In this document: positions 25,587 through 38,323 of the stretch, in pieces
How positions within the stretch are numbered: the stretch's first letter is position 1
Layout: each line of letters opens with the position of its first letter
Origin: Begonia masoniana
Taxonomy: Eukaryota; Streptophyta; Magnoliopsida; Cucurbitales; Begoniaceae
DNA: 64,000 nt
Direction of reading: 5' to 3'
Assembly: GCA_022432975.1 (NCBI GenBank)
Contig: CM039508.1
Coordinates: 18,823,330-18,887,329 of the forward strand
Made by a program: the position numbers and the translations under genes
Notes under the pieces: model-generated
Databases searched by the model: none
Seen by the model: only the letters and a program-made list of their open reading frames with translations
Told to the model about the DNA's origin: nothing

Positions 25587-26991
25587 CCAAAAATCTGTTC
25601 AAAAACAAGTAAAAACCAATCCAAAAGCAAATCTAAAAAAAAAAACAAACCAGCAATTTTTTTAAATAAAATGATCCGGTTTTGATTTAATTACGGAGTA
25701 TGCATGGTTCAATCACAAATTTAAATTCAATTGCTTTCTTAAAAACTAAGGTTTTGTTCGCTGTTTAGGGGAAACTAGAATCAATTCGGTCCGATTCAAG
25801 AACACTTTAAAGTTTGAAGGTGGAATTAGACAAATACCAAAAACATGGTCATATGGTATTGAGTATCCCTTTTAATCTCCTCTTTTATTAATGCTGCTTT
25901 CTGGTTCACCAAGCTTCTCAAACCCCCCTCCTCCAAGCTCTAATACTATAGAGCGCCTTCCTAGACATTTGATCGAAGTTTTAAATTCATTTATTCACGA
26001 TAGTCCTTTATTGGATTTTCGGAACACAATCAACATAAAGATTAAAGAATCATTACAATTTGGAGACTACATCTAACTATTAAGAGGCTATAGATTTTAT
26101 AACAATCAAATGTTACAACCAAGTTTCTAAATCCACAGATTATGCAATGATCAGACAAGTAGTATCACTACTACCTGGAAACACGACAAAATTAAAATAT
26201 CGGCTTTGACGATTTGACTCTCAAAGAAGACCCGACCGTGCAGTCCAAGACTAGATACATCGTTTGTAGCAGAAAACTTATACTAATTAGAAAGTCATAA
26301 CCTACACTGAATGAACAGAAGTTCAGATAGTGATTATAAGAAATAAAGATACTGCAATAACTTAAGTCTAAAGAATGTATTAAAAATAAAGTAAACAACT
26401 ACATGTATATATTATAGAGACTGAAAGATGCATCAAAATATTGAACCAGTTGCGTTTCTGTCTTAAATTGATAGAGATCAAGAAAAATAACTTAAAACAA
26501 CCATGATTTCAAATTTCCATTCCTGAAATTAGATTCCAGCTAGAAATAATGAAATTAACAGAAAACGAAGGTTAGTTTCGAACGTACATTTGAAGACCTT
26601 TGACAAACTTGAAGATTGGAACTTCAATTTGGGGTATCTATCAATATTAAAATCTCTCAGCTCTCGATTTCTCTCTCTTCCTCGATCCCTCTATCCACCA
26701 AAAACCAAAGGCTAAATGGCCATTTTAGAAAGGCTTTCTAACTTTTATTGTGTTTAATATATATATATATATACTAAATAAAATCTTGATTCGTCTTAAT
26801 TCAAACTTCATCCACAATTTTATCTTGAGCTAACTACTATAATTTATCTAATACTATTTCAAATTTTAGCTATCCTGGTATGCGTCAATAGCATTTAGCA
26901 GGCATCTAGAGCATGAGTCATTTGACAGAAAAGCCTCGGGCTAGACACCAGAAAGAAGAGGGAAGATGGTTTCTTAGAGATGCTAGGTTAG
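25587..26991. other. AT-rich intergenic DNA
   Basis: No gene is recognisable. It includes a short AT dinucleotide run at about 26756-26774. Small ORFs (25891-26076, 26192-26398) show no domain or family resemblance. Confidence 0.5.
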
Positions 26992-27231
26992 TGAACTGAT
27001 ATTGTAACGCCCCGAACCCGTCCCGGCTTGGTGCGCTACATTGCAAATCAATCCCGCGTTTAAAACGACGTTTAAAATAATTTTCGATAAATTTTCGACT
27101 CGATTTTCGGATTTTTCGAACCCTCGAAAAATGTTAGAAAACGTGCGTAAAATACATCGGAAAATGTCGAGTCAAAACATTTTAGAAATAGGAATTTTTA
27201 AAAAAAAATTTAAAAAAAAAATTTTGCTAGG

Positions 27232-27330
27232 CGTTGGCGCGCGCCGCGCGCGCCTGCTGCGCTCCTGTGCGCGCAGCAGAGCGCTGCGCGCCTCCTGCAA
27301 GCGCTCGGCACCCTCTCGGGTGCCAGCGCG
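27232..27330. repeat. GC-rich CpG patch with hairpin potential in LTR d
   Basis: About 100 bases of nearly pure G and C lie within AT-rich sequence, including alternating GCGCGC runs. Arms CTGCTGCGC and GCGCAGCAG flank a short loop. A 124-codon frame across it is not a gene. Confidence 0.8.
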
Positions 27331-27757
27331 CCAATGTGCCCCAATTTGTCATTTTTTCGACATTTTCTCACTTTTCTTTATTTTCCTTCGAGCCAAACAC
27401 CTCCAAAAATTCTAAAATTTTTACCACACAATCCCGACACCCTAAACTCCGTGTCCCATAAAAATCTTGAAAAACCGACTTAAAACGGTTAATAAATAAA
27501 TAGAGAAATTAACCCGACGTTATTTATTTTAAAACTACACGGACGGCATAACGCCTAAAATTATCAAAACCCAAAAACCTGCAAATCTAACGATTTTAAA
27601 AACTATTTAAATCAGTTCTCAAAACAATTTATACACCATATTCATAAAATTAAAATTATCGTTATTCACATAATCTAAATAATTCAAAACACCAAAACCA
27701 TTTAAAACAACCACAAATATCTACATCAAAATATTAACCTCCCACAACTACCCAAGG

Positions 27758-28746
27758 TGATGTGATGTAAACAATGGAAAGATGTTGATGGATTCACAAA
27801 AGAATCGGATGGAAATGGTAATGGCTTCAAGTTGGTTTTCGGTGGTTGAAAATACCACTTGTATTTGATGGAATCTTTGCAACAAGAAACCTCCAACTAA
27901 TGAAGGAATGTTGATCCTTTCTTTCACTAGGGAATACCTTCGAAAAAGGTGGAAAGTAAAGGTATAAAATGCAACTCTCAACAAAAACCCAAAATAGAGA
28001 TGCAAGTTTTGGTTACACTTGTTCGGATATACTCACCTTACAAGCTTGGCCGAATATGAGTAATGAAACTCGAAGAAATTGTCAAAGACAAAATGAGATT
28101 TATAATAATGATTCCATGCTGAATAATACAATCTAAGACCCTTATATAGACTCTAATTCGAACCAAGAACAAGGAGTGTTCAAGGAACCTAAAACGAAAT
28201 AAATGAAAGCAATAAAGACATGTTTAGTGATTTATTTCACCACTAAACATTTAATACAACTTTGACTCACTTAATGACCAACGAAATAAATGAAAACAAT
28301 AAAGACATGTTTAGTGATTTATTTCACCACTAAACATTTAATACAACTTTGACTCACTTAATGACCTTTCAAATAGCAACTTAATCACGAAAATTAAAGA
28401 CTAAATTAAACTTGATTCTTGCTAAAATTAAATAAACTAAAGTTGAGACTTAAGTAGTTTAGTTACATTAAATGAAGTAATTTGATTAAAATCACTTCCA
28501 TTTAATGCAACTAAGCAAATTATAAATGCTAACTTATAGTTCTCCTTCTTCTTGATTGTTCTTCATCCATCTTAAGGATCGGTTTGATGGTCCTTCTTGT
28601 CCTCCTCCCAAATTAGCATGTGAAAGGGTTTTTCTTTGTCTCCTTGTAGGACCTCCTTTTCAAAATTAAGGTTCCCTACAAAATGAACAAACTTGTTAGA
28701 TAGAACTTGGGCCATGGCCCTAGTGATTGGTCTCCTCATCACATCA
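27758..28746 (-). repeat. 3' LTR of gypsy element a
   Basis: Pairs with 33163-34151. It contains a two-copy 87-base direct repeat starting at 28194 and 28281. It also encodes the last 58 or so residues of Pol, since the frame runs to a stop at 28572. Confidence 0.95.
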
Positions 28747-29543
28747 TCCTCCCGGGGTAATTGAGGATTTGACCTCAAATCCGAAAGTTCATCTTCACCT
28801 TGATATAATGAAAGGTCTTGTACATTAAATGTGTTGGATACTCCATACTCTTCAGGTAGATCAAGCTTGTATGCATTATTGTTGATCTTCTTAAGAATTT
28901 TGAAAGGTCCCTCGGCTCTTGGAGATAACTTTGATTTTCTCAAGTGAGGAAACCGCTCCTTCCTTAAATGTAACCATACTTGATCACCTTCTTTGAATAT
29001 AACCTCCTTTCTTCCTCGGTTTGCAGCTTTAGCATTAGATGCATTCTTCTTTTCAATGGCCTTTCGAGTCTCTTCATGTATAGCTTTAACTTCCTTTGAC
29101 TTGGATTCTCCATCGGTATTAACATAGTCTTTGCTTGGTAAAGGAATTAAATCCAATGGAGTTAATGGATTGAATCCATACACTACCTCAAATGGACTTT
29201 TATTAGTGGTACTATGAATACTTCTATTATAAGCAAACTCCACATAGGGAAGTTGAATATCCCAATCTCCATACCTTTCTCCAATGATGCACCTTAACAA
29301 AGATCCCAAAGTTCGGTTAACCACCTCGGTCTGTCCATCGGTTTGTGGATGGAATGATGTGCTAAATAAAAGCTTTGTTCCTAGCCTTCTCCACAAGGTG
29401 TTCCAAAAAGAACTCAAGAATTTTGTGTCACGATCCGAGACTATGGTTTTTGGTACTCCATGAAGTCTAACAATCTCTTTGAAGAATAATTCAGCAATTT
29501 GCATGGCATTGTCGGTTTTTGTACATGGGATGAAGTGAGCCAT
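28572..29543 (-). pseudogene. Element a integrase core and C-terminus (frameshifted continuation of Pol)
   Basis: Begins MAHFIPC, the normal continuation of DRFSK in gypsy integrases. It holds the second catalytic aspartate (VSDRDTKF) and the glutamate (DGQTEVVNR), so both residues are intact. It continues through the C-terminal region ([19 protein letters not shown]) and ends in a tail encoded inside the 3' LTR. Overlap of pol with the LTR is known for CRM-type chromoviruses, but no chromodomain is clear here. It is separated from the upstream frame by a one-base deletion in an A run near 29543. Confidence 0.88.
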
Positions 29544-32500
29544 TTTGAAAATCGATCAACTACTACCATAATTGCTTCTTTTCCCCTTTTTGTCCTTGGA
29601 AGTCCCAATACAAAGTCCATACTTAATTCGGTCCATGGATGACTAGGAGTTGGCAATGGTAAATACAACCCTTGAGGTAAAAGGTGACTTTTGGCCTTCT
29701 TGCAAACAATGCACCTCTCCACAATTCGATGTATGTCTTTCATCATTTTCGGCCAATAGAAATGCTCCTTTAATGCTTCAAGAGTCTTCCTCTCTCCAAA
29801 ATGATTAGCTAAGCCTCCACTATGAGCTTCCATAATCAATGAATGTCGTAAAGTACTTTGTGGAATACAAAGTTTTCCACCTTTGAATAAATACCCATCT
29901 TTAAGAAAATGTCCACATTCTTTTCCTTGTAGACATGATTTGTATACTTCCCCAAAGTCCTTATCTTCTTCATATGCTTCTTTAATCCAATTAAATCCCA
30001 AGAATTTGGTATTTAATTCGATCAAAAGAACATTCCTCCTAGACAATGCATCGGCCACAACATTGAGTTCTCCTTTCTTGTACTTAATGATATAAGAAAA
30101 TCTTTCAAGAAACTCCACCCATTTTCCATGCCGTCTATTGAGCTTGTTTTGACCCTTGATATGTTTGAGAGCTTGATGATCCGAATGTATAACAAATTCC
30201 CTTGGTAGAAGATAATGTTGCCATACCACCAAAGTTCTTATAATGGCAAAGAATTCTTTGTCATAAGTAGAGTAATTGAGTGCGGCCCCTTTGAGCTTCT
30301 CACTATGATAGGCAATTGCTTTACCTTCTTGCATTAACACAGCCCCAATCCCAAGTCCTGAAGCATCACACTCAATTTCAAAAATCTTATTGAAATTAGG
30401 AAGTATTAAAATCGGTGCTTGACATAACTTCTCCTTGATTTCTTCAAAACTCTTTTGGCAAATAGGACTCCAATTAAACTCCTTTCCTTTCTTTGTAGAA
30501 TCGGTTATTGGTGCCATGATTGAGCTAAAGTGAGGTATGAATCTTCTATAGAATGAAGCTAGGCCATGGAAGCTTCTCACTTCCGAAATGTTGGTAGGAA
30601 TCGGCCATTCTTTAATAGCTAAGATCTTGGTGTCATCAACTTCCAAACCGGTTTTGGAGATGATAAATCCTAAGAAATGTATCTTATCTTCCATAAATGC
30701 ACACTTCTTCATATTTCCATATAGTTGAACGTCCCTTAGCCTCTCAAATAGAAGTTTTAAATGCTGCAAATGGTTAGTGATATCCGAGCTATATACAAGA
30801 ATGTCATCAAAGTAAACAACAATAAATTTCCCCATGAAATCTTTAAGGACATGATGCATTAGACGCATGAATGTACTAGGAGCATTGGTAAGACCAAAAG
30901 GCATTACTAACCATTCAAATAATCCATACTTTGTTTTGAAAGCCGTCTTCCATTCATCTCCCTCCTTCATTCGGATTTGATGGTATCCACTTTTTAAATC
31001 AACTTTTGAAAAATAGGAAGCTCCACTTAACTCATCGAGCATATCTTCAAGTCTAGGTATTGGAAACCTATACTTTATGGTAATTTGATTGATGGCTCGG
31101 CTATCAATGCACATCCTCATTGATCCATCCTTTTTTGGCACAAGTAGAGTAGGTACGGCACAAGGACTAAGACTCTCTCGGATGTAGCCTTTGTCCAATA
31201 ATTCTTGTACTTGTTTTTGCAATTCCTTAGCTTCTTCGGGATTCATTCTATAAGCAGGTTTATTTGGAAGAGTCGAACCTGGTTGAAGATCAATTTGATG
31301 TTCAATTCCCCTTAGTGGTGGTAAACCGTGTGGCATCTCCTCGGGAAAGATATCTTTGAATTCTTCTAATAATAATCGCACCTCTTGAGATATGGGATAA
31401 GATGAATGTATCTCTTCTTTGAATAATAGCAATATTAATGGTCCACCTTTAAGTATAGACTTACGTAGCTCATTCTTGGAGAGTAATAAAGATGTCTTCT
31501 CGAGATGCTCATTCTTTCTTTCTTCATCTTTGATCACTTGATTAGGATCCAATGAACATAACTTGATTGATTTCCCTCCATGCCGAAAAGAATATGTGTT
31601 AGAATATCCATCATGTAACGTCTTTCTATCATATTGCCATGGTCTTCCTAGCAATAAATGGCTTGCACTCATTGGAACAACATCACATAGAACTTGATCT
31701 TCGTATCTACCAATGGAGAACTTAACTTTCGTTTGATGATTCACCTTTATGTCTTCATTATCATTTAACCATTTCAACTTGTATGGTTTGGGATGTTGTG
31801 TAATCTCCAATTTTAGCTTCTCTACGAGCTCCTTTGATGCAACATTAGTGCAACTTCCTCCATCAATAATTATGGAACAAACCTTATCATTAATAAGGCA
31901 CCTACTTTGAAAAATATTTTCTCTTTGTTCTTCATTGCTTCGAATTTGAGAAATCAATGACCTCCTTATGACCATCAATAATGGTCCTTCTTGAGCATAG
32001 CAAACTTCTTCTTCTTCTTTATTGTCTTCTTCCAAAATTCCTTCCACTTCATCTTCACTACATACTTCTTGAGTGATGGCATTGATTGTCATTACTCTTT
32101 TATTTGGACATTGAGAAGCAAAGTGGCCGAGTCCAAGGCACTTGTAACATTTGATCTCTCTTGTTTTTTGATGAACTTGGACACTAGAATTATCCTTGTC
32201 CTTATTGAAAATCTCCTTGGCATTAATGTTCTTTTCCCATGCCTTAGGTTGAGAAGATATAGTTGAAGATGGTTTTTGATAGGTAGGCCGAGAGAAAATA
32301 TCTTTACCCTTTTTCTTCCTTTGTCTTTCAACCTTTGTAGCAAGTTGAATTACTCCTTCCATAGTGCCGATATCATGAAGTTCTACGACATCTCCTATCT
32401 CTTTATTGAGTCCTCTTATGAACCTTGCTATTACTTGCTCCTCGGGCTCATTCACACTACATCTAATCCGAAGGGTTTCAAAATTTGTGAGATAATCTTC

Positions 32501-33121
32501 CACCGAAGAACTACCTTGTTTTAACTCTTGGGATTGCAAAAATAATTCTTGTTTGTAGTGACTTGGCACGAATCTCCTCCTCATTAATGTCTTCAATTCA
32601 TTCCAAGTTTGAATAGGTTCATCTCCTTCTCTCCTTCTTTGTGCCTTTAAGTTCTCCCACCATAAATGTGCATAACCTTCAAATTCCAAGGCTACCAATT
32701 GAAGTTTCAATCTTTCCGAATAATTGTAGCATTCAAATATCCGATCCACTTTCTCCATCCAATCATAAAATTCCTCTCCTTTAGTGGCTCCTTTGAAGTT
32801 AGGAATGGAGACTTTAATATTTCTCATTTCATCTTGATAATGGTTTCTCCTCCTCGGATGATAATCATTCTCTTCCATTTCGGTAAACTCTTCATCTTCT
32901 TGTTCTAACCTTTGACCTTCCCTCTCCCTTGGTGCTTGTGGAGGATTCTCTAAATTATTAAGAATCATTTGATGCATTTGAATAATCATACCTTTCATTT
33001 CATTCAATTGTTGTTGGAAAGAAACTCCGGCTTCCTTTGTTGAAGGTGATGGTGGTGGTGATTGCTTGGAAGTTTGACCTTGTGAATCTTTGTTGTAAGT
33101 CTTCCCACTCCTTGTCTCCAT
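29544..33121 (-). CDS. Element a Gag-Pol: capsid, zinc knuckle, protease, RT, RNase H, integrase start
   Basis: Translation is best started at ATG 33121 ([10 protein letters not shown]), downstream of the primer site, not at the earlier in-frame ATG inside the LTR. In order: a gypsy Gag domain ([23 protein letters not shown]), zinc knuckle [14 protein letters not shown], a protease-like IIDGGSCTN, and reverse transcriptase with YFDDIL. Then RNase H ([23 protein letters not shown]), the integrase zinc domain (HFGERKT onward, CIVCKK) and the first catalytic aspartate in SMDFVLGLP. The frame leaves the polyprotein just after VVDRFSK and stops at 29441. It replicates only the element. Confidence 0.92.
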
Positions 33122-33148
33122 GATAAATAATGTAGGTTTGAACCTGGT

Positions 33149-33160
33149 GCTCTGATACCA
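33149..33160 (-). other. Primer binding site of element a
   Basis: TGGTATCAGAGC on the minus strand matches the 3' end complement of plant initiator Met-tRNA. It lies two bases after the 5' LTR, as in most plant LTR retrotransposons. Confidence 0.95.
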
Positions 33161-33162
33161 AA

Positions 33163-34151
33163 TGATGTGATGTAAACAATGGAAAGATGTTGATGGATTC
33201 ACAAAAGAATCGGATGGAAATGGTAATGGCTTCAAGTTGGTTTTCGGTGGTTGAAAATACCACTTGTATTTGATGGAATCTTTGCAACAAGAAACCTCCA
33301 ACTAATGAAGGAATGTTGATCCTTTCTTTCACTAGGGAATACCTTCGAAAAAGGTGGAAAGTAAAGGTATAAAATGCAACTCTCAACAAAAACCCAAAAT
33401 AGAGATGCAAGTTTTGGTTACACTTGTTCGGATATACTCACCTTACAAGCTTGGCCGAATATGAGTAATGAAACTCGAAGAAATTGTCAAAGACAAAATG
33501 AGATTTATAATAATGATTCCATGCTGAATAATACAATCTAAGACCCTTATATAGACTCTAATTCGAACCAAGAACAAGGAGTGTTCAAGGAACCTAAAAC
33601 GAAATAAATGAAAGCAATAAAGACATGTTTAGTGATTTATTTCACCACTAAACATTTAATACAACTTTGACTCACTTAATGACCAACGAAATAAATGAAA
33701 ACAATAAAGACATGTTTAGTGATTTATTTCACCACTAAACATTTAATACAACTTTGACTCACTTAATGACCTTTCAAATAGCAACTTAATCACGAAAATT
33801 AAAGACTAAATTAAACTTGATTCTTGCTAAAATTAAATAAACTAAAGTTGAGACTTAAGTAGTTTAGTTACATTAAATGAAGTAATTTGATTAAAATCAC
33901 TTCCATTTAATGCAACTAAGCAAATTATAAATGCTAACTTATAGTTCTCCTTCTTCTTGATTGTTCTTCATCCATCTTAAGGATCGGTTTGATGGTCCTT
34001 CTTGTCCTCCTCCCAAATTAGCATGTGAAAGGGTTTTTCTTTGTCTCCTTGTAGGACCTCCTTTTCAAAATTAAGGTTCCCTACAAAATGAACAAACTTG
34101 TTAGATAGAACTTGGGCCATGGCCCTAGTGATTGGTCTCCTCATCACATCA
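33163..34151 (-). repeat. 5' LTR of gypsy element a
   Basis: Appears identical to 27758-28746. The minus-strand TATA box TATATAAG lies near 33546. The open frame at 33977-34216 is the LTR copy of the Pol tail, not a gene. Confidence 0.95.
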
Positions 34152-34363
34152 CAAGGAAGACAGTGGCCAAGACGCCCCGACAACTGCCCGCACCAGCACG
34201 CCCCGTGCATCTCCAACTGCTCCCAAATTCTGGCTCACTCGCTTGGCTCACCTGTAACCGCGTCGTTACCTACACCATAGAACACACACACAAACGTAAG
34301 CTTACGCTTAGCAAGTAGGGGATAACAAATATATAAACATGCACACACGACTCCCGAACACAC

Positions 34364-36679
34364 CGTTGACTTAATTAGTGTTTAAGTCTAACTAAGTTTT
34401 TGATGATGTATTTAAATGTTAAATATGTAATTTGATTATGTTTATTAAATGAGAACAATGATTTATGCAAAGATTTTAATCTATTAGAAATGCCCTTGGA
34501 AAGGGTATTTTAGTTATCTAATGCATATGATTAAGTGTACAGGACTAAATAGTATAACCTTTCTGGAATCTGTTTCAAAATGCCTAAATCCACCGGTCAC
34601 TAAACGACAAAGGCGGATGAGTGAAATGAAGAACTCCACCGCTCGCTAAACGACAGGCGATACTCGCTAAACGACAAAGGCGGATGAGAGAAAATGAAGA
34701 ACTTCACCGCTCGCTAAACGATAAAGGCGGATGAGAGAAAATGAAGAACTCCACCGCTCGCTAAACGACAAAGGCGGATGAGAGAAAATGAAGAACTCCA
34801 CCGCTCGCTAAACGACAAAGGCGGATGAGAGAAAATGAAGAACTCCACCGCTCGCTAAACGACAAAGGCGGATGAGAGAAAATGAAGAACTCCACCGCTC
34901 GCTAAACGACAAAGGCGGATGAGAGAAAATGAAGAACTCCACCGCTCGCTAAACGACAAAGGCGGATGAGAGAAAATGAAGAACTCCACCGCTCGCTAAA
35001 CGACAAAGGCGGATGAGAGAAAATGAAGAACTCCACCGCTCGCTAAACGACAAAGGCGGATGAGAGAAAATGAAGAACTCCACCGCTCGCTAAACGACAA
35101 AGGCGGATGAGAGAAAATGAAGAACTCCACCGCTCGCTAAACGACAAAGGCGGATGAGAGAAAATGAAGAACTCCACCGCTCGCTAAACGACAAAGGCGG
35201 ATGAGAGAAAATGAAGAACTCCACCGCTCGCTAAACGACAAAGGCGGATGAGAGAAAATGAAGAACTCCACCGCTCGCTAAACGACAAAGGCGGATGAGA
35301 GAAAATGAAGAACTCCACCGCTCGCTAAACGACAAAGGCGGATGAGAGAAAATGAAGAACTCCACCGCTCGCTAAACGACAAAGGCGGATGAGAGAAAAT
35401 GAAGAACTCCACCGCTCGCTAAACGACAAAGGCGGATGAGAGAAAATGAAGAACTCCACCGCTCGCTAAACGACAAAGGCGGATGAGAGAAAATGAAGAA
35501 CTCCACCGCTCGCTAAACGACAAAGGCGGATGAGAGAAAATGAAGAACTCCACCGCTCGCTAAACGACAAAGGCGGATGAGAGAAAATGAAGAACTCCAC
35601 CGCTCGCTAAACGACAAAGGCGGATGAGAGAAAATGAAGAACTCCACCGCTCGCTAAACGACACTGAGAGAAAATGGAACTTCAACCCGCTAAACGATAA
35701 AGCGGATGAGAGAAAATGAGAACTCCACCGCTCGCTAAACGACAAAGGCGGATGAGAGAAAATGAAGAACTCCACCGCTCGCTAAACGACAAAGGCAGAT
35801 GAGAGAAAATGAAGAACCCCACCGCTCGCTAAACGACAAAGGCGGATGAGATAAAGGCTTCATCATCCGATACCGGTTAGCAGGATAGCGCTTTCTCATC
35901 CGATGCCGGTTCAGTGATTTAAAGATTCATCATCCTATGCCGGTTCATCATTTTGAAATTGCATCCACTGATGGCGGTTCAAGATTAAAACAACATTGCC
36001 TTCCGCCAGATTTTAAATATAGCGCGAAAGCTACAGTGTATCTCGCCAGAAGCTTAAAGTCCAGAACATTAATGGCGTTGGGCGACTTGCGCTTTCAGAA
36101 AGCAACGGCTACCTGCATTTGTACGAAAGCTGCTCCAACGGTAACAAAGTTTCCATTATTGGATAAGGAGCATTGAAGTCAAGAGCCGTTTTGAAGACAG
36201 AGTATTTAAGCCAAGGTTAGAGCACGAAGGAACAACTTTTGCGAATTTTATTCTTAAGCCCTAACTTGCGATTAATCATACTCTGTATTGTTCAACTACA
36301 TCTCTCGACTCCTAAAATTGAGAATTTGATTTGAGAGTTTGTAGTTTGTTGTACTCATTCATTCAAACCTGTAAAACCTGAAAGGCAGTGGATTGACGCT
36401 CGTCAAGTTCAATCCAGATCTGTAAAAGGTAGTTGATCGGAGCTCGGAATTCCGATCTGTTTATTCTCGAGAGGAGAAGGTTAAGGATCTTCAAGGGGTG
36501 AACCTTGAAGCGTGGATGTAGGCAAGTTTTTGGCCGAACCACGAAAAAATCTTGTGTTGGTTTTTTTTTTTTCTCTCTCTGTTATTTTTATTGATGTGTT
36601 GATTTGCTGTGAGATTAATAATTTTAAAAAATACTAAAAGGTCTAATTCACCCCCCTCTTAGACAATCTCGATCCTACA
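34364..36679 (+). repeat. 5' LTR of element c, expanded
   Basis: 2,316 bases, against 1,321 for the 3' LTR. Nearly all the excess is a 47-bp array at about 34607-35850. Flanking LTR sequence aligns closely with the right LTR. Confidence 0.92.
34607..35850. repeat. 47-bp minisatellite in 5' LTR of element c, about 26 copies
   Basis: The unit runs GAAGAACTCC, ACCGCTCGCT, AAACGACAAA, GGCGGATGAG, AGAAAAT. Most copies are identical; one or two around 35662-35720 carry several small indels. The 3' LTR has only about five copies at 44600-44850. Confidence 0.93.
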
Positions 36680-36680
36680 A

Positions 36681-36693
36681 TTGGTATCAGAGC
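36681..36693 (+). other. Primer binding site of element c
   Basis: TTGGTATCAGAGC directly follows the 5' LTR and is complementary to initiator Met-tRNA. Confidence 0.93.
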
Positions 36694-36743
36694 GAGGTTT
36701 GTCACTGTCTAAGTTGTAACACTCAGTGAAATATATATTTACA

Positions 36744-38308
36744 ATGGCATTCAACACTAACTTCACACACGTAGAAAGTCAAGCTACAAATAGACCTCCT
36801 TTCTTTGATGGTAGTGATTATGTTTATTGGAAGGCTAGAATGAAAATATTCGTTCAAGCCATGGACTATGAGACTTGATGTATAATAGAGAATGGTCCTT
36901 TTAAGGCCATGAAAACTGTAGATGGGAAAAGTATCCCTAAGGACTCTATCGAATTATCTGAGTCCAATAAGAGAAATCTGAGCCTTAATGCCAAGGCAAT
37001 AAACACTCTGTATTGTACTCTGAATAGAGATGAATTTAATAGGGTACAAGGGTGTGAAAGTGCTCAAGAAATTTGGCACTTATTAGAGATCACACACGAG
37101 GGCACAAACCAAGTGAATGAGAGCAAACTGAATATGCTCATACATGAGTATGAATTATTCTCTATGCCTAAGGATGAGTCTGTCTCTTCCATGTTTACAA
37201 GATTTACTAACATAACTAATGGTTTGAAAGCTCTTGGTAAATCTTATTCTAGTGAAGAACAGGTCAGGAAGATCCTCAGATGTCTTCCAAGAAGCTGGCA
37301 GCCAAAGGTGACTGCAATTCAGGAAGCTAAGGATCTTAAAGCTCTAAAGCTTGAAGAGCTCAGTGGATCCCTCATGACATATGAGATCACAATGAGGTCA
37401 AACGAGAAGGAAGATCTCAAGGAAAAAGAGGCTACAAAAAGAAAAGATATTGCTATGAAAGGCTCCTCCAGTAAACAAGATGTATCTGAGGAAGAAGAAG
37501 AAGATGATGATGAGGATATTGCCCTCATTACAAGGAGGTTCAGCAAATTCCTCCAAAGAAAAAGAATGCAAGGAAGGAGATTTCCAAAGGTTGAGAAATC
37601 TCACAAGGAGAAGGAAATCACATGCTTCGGGTGTGGAAAGCCGGGTCACATGAAGGCAGACTGTCCACAAGCGAAGAAGAATCCCAAGAAGTTTAAGAAG
37701 AAGGCTACGAAGGCTACTTGGGATGACAGTGAAGGTGACACATCTTCTTCAGAAGATGAGGAAGTGGTCAATCTCTGCTCATGGCCAAGGAGGATGAGGT
37801 TAGTCATTCCTCTAATGATAGTGAATCTGATGATGATGATGGTGATATGGTTGATGCATTTAACGATTTGGTTAAACAATTCGGCATGCTTAAGACTAAG
37901 TATAACATGGTGAAAAAGGAAAATGCAAACATGGTAGAAATGCATGCTAAGAAGTGTAATCTGCATGTCAAGGAGATTGATGAGCTTAAGAGCAAAAACG
38001 AAGATTTGAATAATATTATTCTGAAATTTACTAATGGCACCAAATTATTTAAGATGTTATTAGGAAGTCAGAGAGCAAATTTTGACAGAACAGGATTAGG
38101 TTATGACAAGCCTAATGAAAAGAGAGTTTTTAAGAATTTTTTTGTTAAATCTTCTATCTGCCATGCATGTAATGGGATAGGACATAAGTCATTTGAATGT
38201 CCTTTAAAATTAGGTAAGAAGTCAGGTGATAAACTTCAATGGGTTCCTAAGAGAACCAGACCTAACACTAGGACCCAAAAGATTTGTGTACCTAAGAAGA
38301 CCAATTGA
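36744..38308 (+). pseudogene. Element c Gag
   Basis: Starts at ATG 36744 (MAFNTNF, then PPFFDGSDYVYWKARMKIF, a copia Gag opening). A TGG-to-TGA stop follows near 36877. The frame resumes through the capsid core (SAQEIWHLLEITHEGT, GKSYSSEEQVRKILR) to the zinc knuckle CFGCGKPGHMKADC near 37624. After a frame shift near 37775 it continues through a coiled-coil-like stretch and a second knuckle-type motif CHACNGIGHKSFEC near 38160, ending at a stop at 38306. Confidence 0.9.
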
Positions 38309-38323
38309 TTACTGTTTTGCAGG

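Larger units (their letters stand above)
27758..34151 (-). mobile_element. Young Ty3/gypsy element (a), 6.4 kb, nearly intact
   Basis: CAAGG flanks both ends (27753-27757, 34152-34156). Both LTRs are 989 bases (27758-28746, 33163-34151), begin TGATGTGATG, end CACATCA, and show no difference on reading. The primer site at 33160-33149 (minus) is TGGTATCAGAGC, a perfect initiator-Met match. The polypurine tract CCCGGGAGGA precedes the 3' LTR. A TATATAAG box lies in each LTR near 28141 and 33546 (minus). One long gag-pol covers the interior and is broken once in integrase. Confidence 0.95.

Noticed and set aside
34607..35850. Regular repeats resembling a CRISPR array
   Set aside because: Units are contiguous with no unique spacers, lie inside an LTR and are in a plant genome.
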